Positions 31,103 through 34,005 of a stretch of 34,005 bases of DNA are shown piece after piece. How positions within the stretch are numbered: position 1 is the first letter of the stretch; each line of letters opens with the position of its first letter. This DNA is from Bradyrhizobium sp. NAS96.2 (GTDB lineage: Bacteria; Pseudomonadota; Alphaproteobacteria; Rhizobiales; Xanthobacteraceae). Made by a program: the position numbers and the translations under genes. Under the pieces are notes generated by a model. The model was not told the origin of the DNA. It searched no databases and saw only the letters and a list, made by a program, of their open reading frames with translations. The stretch spans positions 1-34,005 of the forward strand of contig NZ_LGHK01000213.1 of the NCBI RefSeq assembly GCF_001908235.1. The letters are read 5' to 3'.

Positions 31103-33460
31103 ATGGACTATTTCAAACGCTTCAACTTCCTGTTCGCCGCGCCGGTTTTCGAGGCCGACGACCTCGAAGGCATCAGATTCAACCAGATCATCACCGAAAT
31201 CGAGCGCTCCGGCTTCGAGGTGGTCCGCGCCCGCAAGCTGGAAGATGCCGAGATCGCGGTGCAGACCGATGCGGCGATCGGCTGCATGGTGGTCGACTGG
31301 GGCAAGAAGGGCCTCGAGGGCAAGACCGCGGCGCTGATCAATCTGATGCGGCGGCGCGGCCTCGACTTCCCGATCATCCTGTTGATCCGCCGCAAGCGCT
31401 TCGAGGATTTGCCGGTCGAGGTGCTCGACTTCATCGACGGCTACGTGTTCCTGTCCGAGGAAACCCCGCCCTTCATCGCGAAGAATTTGATCTCCAGGCT
31501 CAAGCAATATGCCGAGAACCTGAAGACACCGTTCTTCGGGGCACTGGTCGACTATGCCGAGGAAGGCAACCAGCTCTGGACCTGCCCGGGCCACAATGGC
31601 GGCGTGTTCTACAGCCGCAGTCCGATCGGCCGGGTGTTCGTCGAGCATCTCGGCGAAGCCGTGTTCCGCGACGACCTCGACAATTCCGTGCTCGACCTCG
31701 GCGACCTCCTCACCCATGAGGGACCGGCGCTGCGGGCTCAGAAGGAAGCGGCGAAGATCTTCGGCGCCGAAAAAACCTATTTCGTGCTCAATGGCACCTC
31801 GACCTCCAACAAGGTCGCGCTCGGCTCGCTGGTCACCGACGGCGACCTCGTGCTGTTCGACCGCAACAACCACAAGGCCGCGCACCACGGCGCGCTGCTG
31901 ATCGGCGGCGGCATCCCGGTCTATGTGCCGACCGTGCGCAACGCCTGGGGCCTGATCGGCCCGATGCGCTGGGACCTGCTCGATGAGGGCACGCTGCGCG
32001 ATCACATCCGCAAGCACCCGCTGGTCAAGGACGAGAACGCCTGGAAGAAGGAACGCCCGTTCCGCGTCGCCGTGGTCGAGCAGTGCACGTATGACGGCAC
32101 CATCCACTCCGCCGAGATGATCCTGAAGCGGATCGGCCACCTCTGCGACTACATCCTGTTCGACGAGGCCTGGGCCGGCTTCATGAAATTCCACCCGATC
32201 TATGCCGGCCGCTTCGCGATGGGGCTCGCCAATCTCGGCCCCGAGGCGCCCGGCATCATCGCCACCCAGTCGACCCACAAGCAGCTCGCGAGCTTCTCGC
32301 AAGCCTCGCAGATCCACATCCGCGACCGCCACATCAAGGGCCAGAAGCGCCGGGTCGAGCACCGCCGCTTCAACGAAAGCTTCATGCAGCACGCCTCGAC
32401 CTCGCCGTTCTATCCGATCTTCGCCTCGCTCGACGTCGGCGCGCAGATGATGAAGGGCCGCTCCGGCGAAGTCCTGTGGGACGATACGATCCGGCTCGGC
32501 ATCGAGCTGCGCAAGAAGATCCGCGCGGTGAAGCGCGAGTTCGAGGAGAAGGAGACGCGCGCCGAACGGCGCTGGTTCTTCGAGCCGTTCGTGCCGGACC
32601 GCGTCATGATCCCGGACGTCGCGCGCGAGAACGGCGTGCACAATGTCGCCTGGGAGACCATCTCGACCGATCAGCTCGCGACCACTCCGTCCTACTGGCA
32701 GCTCAGCCCAGGCCAAACCTGGCACGGCTTCCCCGAACTGACGGAAGGCTTCGCGATGACCGACCCGAACAAGCTGACCTTGCTGACGCCGGGCTTCGAT
32801 CACGCCACCGGCGCCTATGCCGATCACGGCATCCCCGCGCCGGTCGTGGCGCAATATCTGCGCGAGAACCAGATCGTCGCCGAGAAGAACGACCTCAACT
32901 CCCTGCTCTTCCTGCTGACGCCCGGCGTCGAGGCCAGCAAGGCCGGCACACTGGTCTCCGGGCTCGTCGCCTTCAAGAAGCTGCACGACGACAACGCGCT
33001 GATCGAGGACGTCATCCCCGAATTCTTCCGCCGCCGCCCGCAACGCTACAGCGGGGTGCGGCTGCGCGACCTCTGCGGCGACATGCATCGCTTCTTCCGC
33101 GACGGCGGTGTCAGCACGCTGCAGGCCAGGCAATTCCTGCCCGAGCATCTCCCCGAGATCGCGATGTCGCCGCGTCAGGCGGCACAATACCTGATCCGCA
33201 ATGACGTCGATTATCTGCCGATCGACCAGATCTTCGGCCGCGTCGCCGCAACGCCGTTCGTGGTCTACCCGCCCGGCATCGCCACCATCGTGCCGGGCGA
33301 GCGGCTGTCGGAACGCAGCAAGCCGATGATCGACTATCTCAAGATGTTCGAGGCGAGCTTCAACGCGTTCCCGGGCTTCGAGGTCGAGGTGCAAGGCATC
33401 TACAAGGAGATCGACGATGCGGGCCGGGTCCGCTTCTACACTTACGTGGTCTCCGAATAA
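31103..33460 (+). CDS. PLP-dependent Orn/Lys/Arg decarboxylase (group III, fold type I)
   Basis: 785 residues from ATG 31103 (MDYFKRFNFLFAAPVF). The N-terminal 130 residues form the receiver-like wing domain. The PLP domain follows with GALVDYAEEGNQLWTCPGHN, VLNGTSTSNK, the cofactor Asp in YILFDEAWAG and the Schiff-base lysine K393 in STHKQLASFSQAS. The C-terminal domain ends with FEVEVQGIYKE. Length and domain order match the biodegradative/biosynthetic bacterial ornithine, lysine and arginine decarboxylases. Known: the products are putrescine, cadaverine or agmatine. Which amino acid is used cannot be read safely from sequence. A GNAT gene follows after 18 nt. A PhoB-type repeat precedes it. 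Confidence 0.93.
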   Translation: MDYFKRFNFLFAAPVFEADDLEGIRFNQIITEIERSGFEVVRARKLEDAEIAVQTDAAIGCMVVDWGKKGLEGKTAALINLMRRRGLDFPIILLIRRKRFEDLPVEVLDFIDGYVFLSEETPPFIAKNLISRLKQYAENLKTPFFGALVDYAEEGNQLWTCPGHNGGVFYSRSPIGRVFVEHLGEAVFRDDLDNSVLDLGDLLTHEGPALRAQKEAAKIFGAEKTYFVLNGTSTSNKVALGSLVTDGDLVLFDRNNHKAAHHGALLIGGGIPVYVPTVRNAWGLIGPMRWDLLDEGTLRDHIRKHPLVKDENAWKKERPFRVAVVEQCTYDGTIHSAEMILKRIGHLCDYILFDEAWAGFMKFHPIYAGRFAMGLANLGPEAPGIIATQSTHKQLASFSQASQIHIRDRHIKGQKRRVEHRRFNESFMQHASTSPFYPIFASLDVGAQMMKGRSGEVLWDDTIRLGIELRKKIRAVKREFEEKETRAERRWFFEPFVPDRVMIPDVARENGVHNVAWETISTDQLATTPSYWQLSPGQTWHGFPELTEGFAMTDPNKLTLLTPGFDHATGAYADHGIPAPVVAQYLRENQIVAEKNDLNSLLFLLTPGVEASKAGTLVSGLVAFKKLHDDNALIEDVIPEFFRRRPQRYSGVRLRDLCGDMHRFFRDGGVSTLQARQFLPEHLPEIAMSPRQAAQYLIRNDVDYLPIDQIFGRVAATPFVVYPPGIATIVPGERLSERSKPMIDYLKMFEASFNAFPGFEVEVQGIYKEIDDAGRVRFYTYVVSE

Positions 33461-33478
33461 GGGAACGGTCTACACGCA

Positions 33479-34005
33479 ATGGAGAATGATCAGAAGATCA
33501 CCGTCCGTCCGTCCCGTGACAGCGATGTCGATGCGATGCTGTCGATCTACCGCCACCACATCCGCCACGGCATCGAGGAGAGCGTCGACGACTCTGGCAC
33601 CCCGGAGCCCGACGATCTGCGCGACCGCCGCAAGAACCTGCGCAGCACCCGCCTGCCGCATCTGGTCGCGGTGTGCGACGGCGAGGTGGTCGGCTACGCC
33701 TATGTCGTTCAGTTCCGCAAGCGTCCGGCCTATCGCTACACGGTGAAGCACTCGATCTATATTCACCACCGCTTCACCGGCAAGGGCGTCGGCGGCAAGT
33801 TGCTGCAGGAGCTGGTCGACATCTGCGCCGCAGCCGGCTTTCGCCAGATGATCGGCTACATCGACAGCGACAACGCCGCATCGCTCGCGCTGCACGATCG
33901 CTTCGGCTTCGCTCGCGTCGGGCATTTGCCGGGCGTCGCCTATCGCTACGGCCGCTGGTCCGACACCGTGATGGTGCAGCGCTCGCTCGCTGCCGGCGCC
34001 ACCGC
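33479..34005 (+). CDS. GNAT-family N-acetyltransferase, 3' end beyond the window
   Basis: At least 175 residues are visible from ATG 33479 (MENDQKITVRPSRDSDVDAM). The acetyl-CoA-binding motif is HHRFTGKGVGGKLL, preceded by VVGYAYVVQFRKRPAYRYTVKHSIYI and followed by GYIDSDNAASLALHDRFGF. This order resembles phosphinothricin/methionine-sulfoximine acetyltransferases. Known: these transfer acetyl groups to small amines. It lies 18 nt after the decarboxylase and is probably co-transcribed; acetylation of the amine made by that enzyme is a possible but untested link. No stop codon is reached before the window ends. Confidence 0.9.
   Translation, partial: MENDQKITVRPSRDSDVDAMLSIYRHHIRHGIEESVDDSGTPEPDDLRDRRKNLRSTRLPHLVAVCDGEVVGYAYVVQFRKRPAYRYTVKHSIYIHHRFTGKGVGGKLLQELVDICAAAGFRQMIGYIDSDNAASLALHDRFGFARVGHLPGVAYRYGRWSDTVMVQRSLAAGAT

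Noticed and set aside
31055..33394. 779-codon open frame on the minus strand
   Set aside because: It lies entirely opposite the decarboxylase. Its composition is typical of an antisense shadow and it has no recognisable motif.
1..34005. Mobile elements, CRISPR arrays, toxin-antitoxin or phage-defence islands
   Set aside because: No transposase, integrase, spaced repeat array or defence-gene signature was found. The patatin-like gene was considered as a CBASS effector, but no cyclase of the CD-NTase type is adjacent; the class III cyclase at 26698 is of a different family.

Overview
The window looks like chromosomal DNA of an alphaproteobacterium, most likely Bradyrhizobium or a close relative. 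The reasons are the high G+C with strong third-position bias, the close match of many predicted proteins to what I know of that group, several short palindromic intergenic repeats of the type scattered through Bradyrhizobium/Rhodopseudomonas genomes, and CtrA-type TTAAC-N6-TTAAC sites. I see no insertion sequence, phage, CRISPR array, tRNA or rRNA. This is mostly ordinary chromosome; the interest lies in the regulatory DNA and in a few unassigned proteins.

Layout. 1-2179 (minus): molybdenum hydroxylase of the isoquinoline 1-oxidoreductase type (large subunit cut by the window edge, plus the 2Fe-2S subunit), divergent from a LysR regulator (2363-3244). 3504-5102 (minus): secreted S10 carboxypeptidase-like protein. 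5357-7375 (plus): NAD kinase, then a CheY-like response regulator and an Hpt protein. 7436-9786 (minus): a DUF2336 protein and a lytic-transglycosylase-domain protein, the latter behind an exact CtrA box. 9897-11034 (minus): hisI and folE. 11274-11720: NifU/IscU-like scaffold. 11747-16070: two cysteine-containing ClpP-fold exported proteins (minus) flanking yidD, a 55-residue membrane protein and an MFS exporter. 16299-18995 (plus): thrS and a YdjA-like nitroreductase. 19006-21489 (minus): PAS-GGDEF-EAL protein. 21727-24535: exported beta-repeat protein, patatin-like phospholipase and CBS protein. 24725-25522 (minus): rhomboid protease. 26013-28431 (plus): PAS_5 protein and HAMP-linked class III cyclase. 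28450-28836 (minus): SnoaL-like protein. 29055-29670: TPR protein broken by a C6 run. 29851-30999: membrane-anchored DJ-1/PfpI protein. 31103 to the end: a PLP-dependent Orn/Lys/Arg-type decarboxylase followed by a GNAT acetyltransferase.

The most unusual stretch is the 490-bp gap 25523-26012. It holds a perfect CtrA site (25849-25864). On the minus side lies a structured RNA of about 200 nt that ends in a strong intrinsic terminator, carries an anti-Shine-Dalgarno CCUCCU, and can form a competing anti-terminator stem. On the plus side a second tightly folded leader ends next to the ribosome-binding site of the PAS_5 gene. I read this as a candidate cell-cycle-controlled small RNA or attenuator, plus a leader RNA. 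A second good regulatory find is a PhoB-type direct repeat (31041-31058) in front of the decarboxylase.

Several genes fit a cell-cycle, motility and second-messenger theme: response regulator plus Hpt, the CtrA box before the lytic transglycosylase, a c-di-GMP enzyme, a cyclase and a PAS_5 protein. That link is inference. All coordinates and motifs were read by eye; no similarity search or folding program was run.
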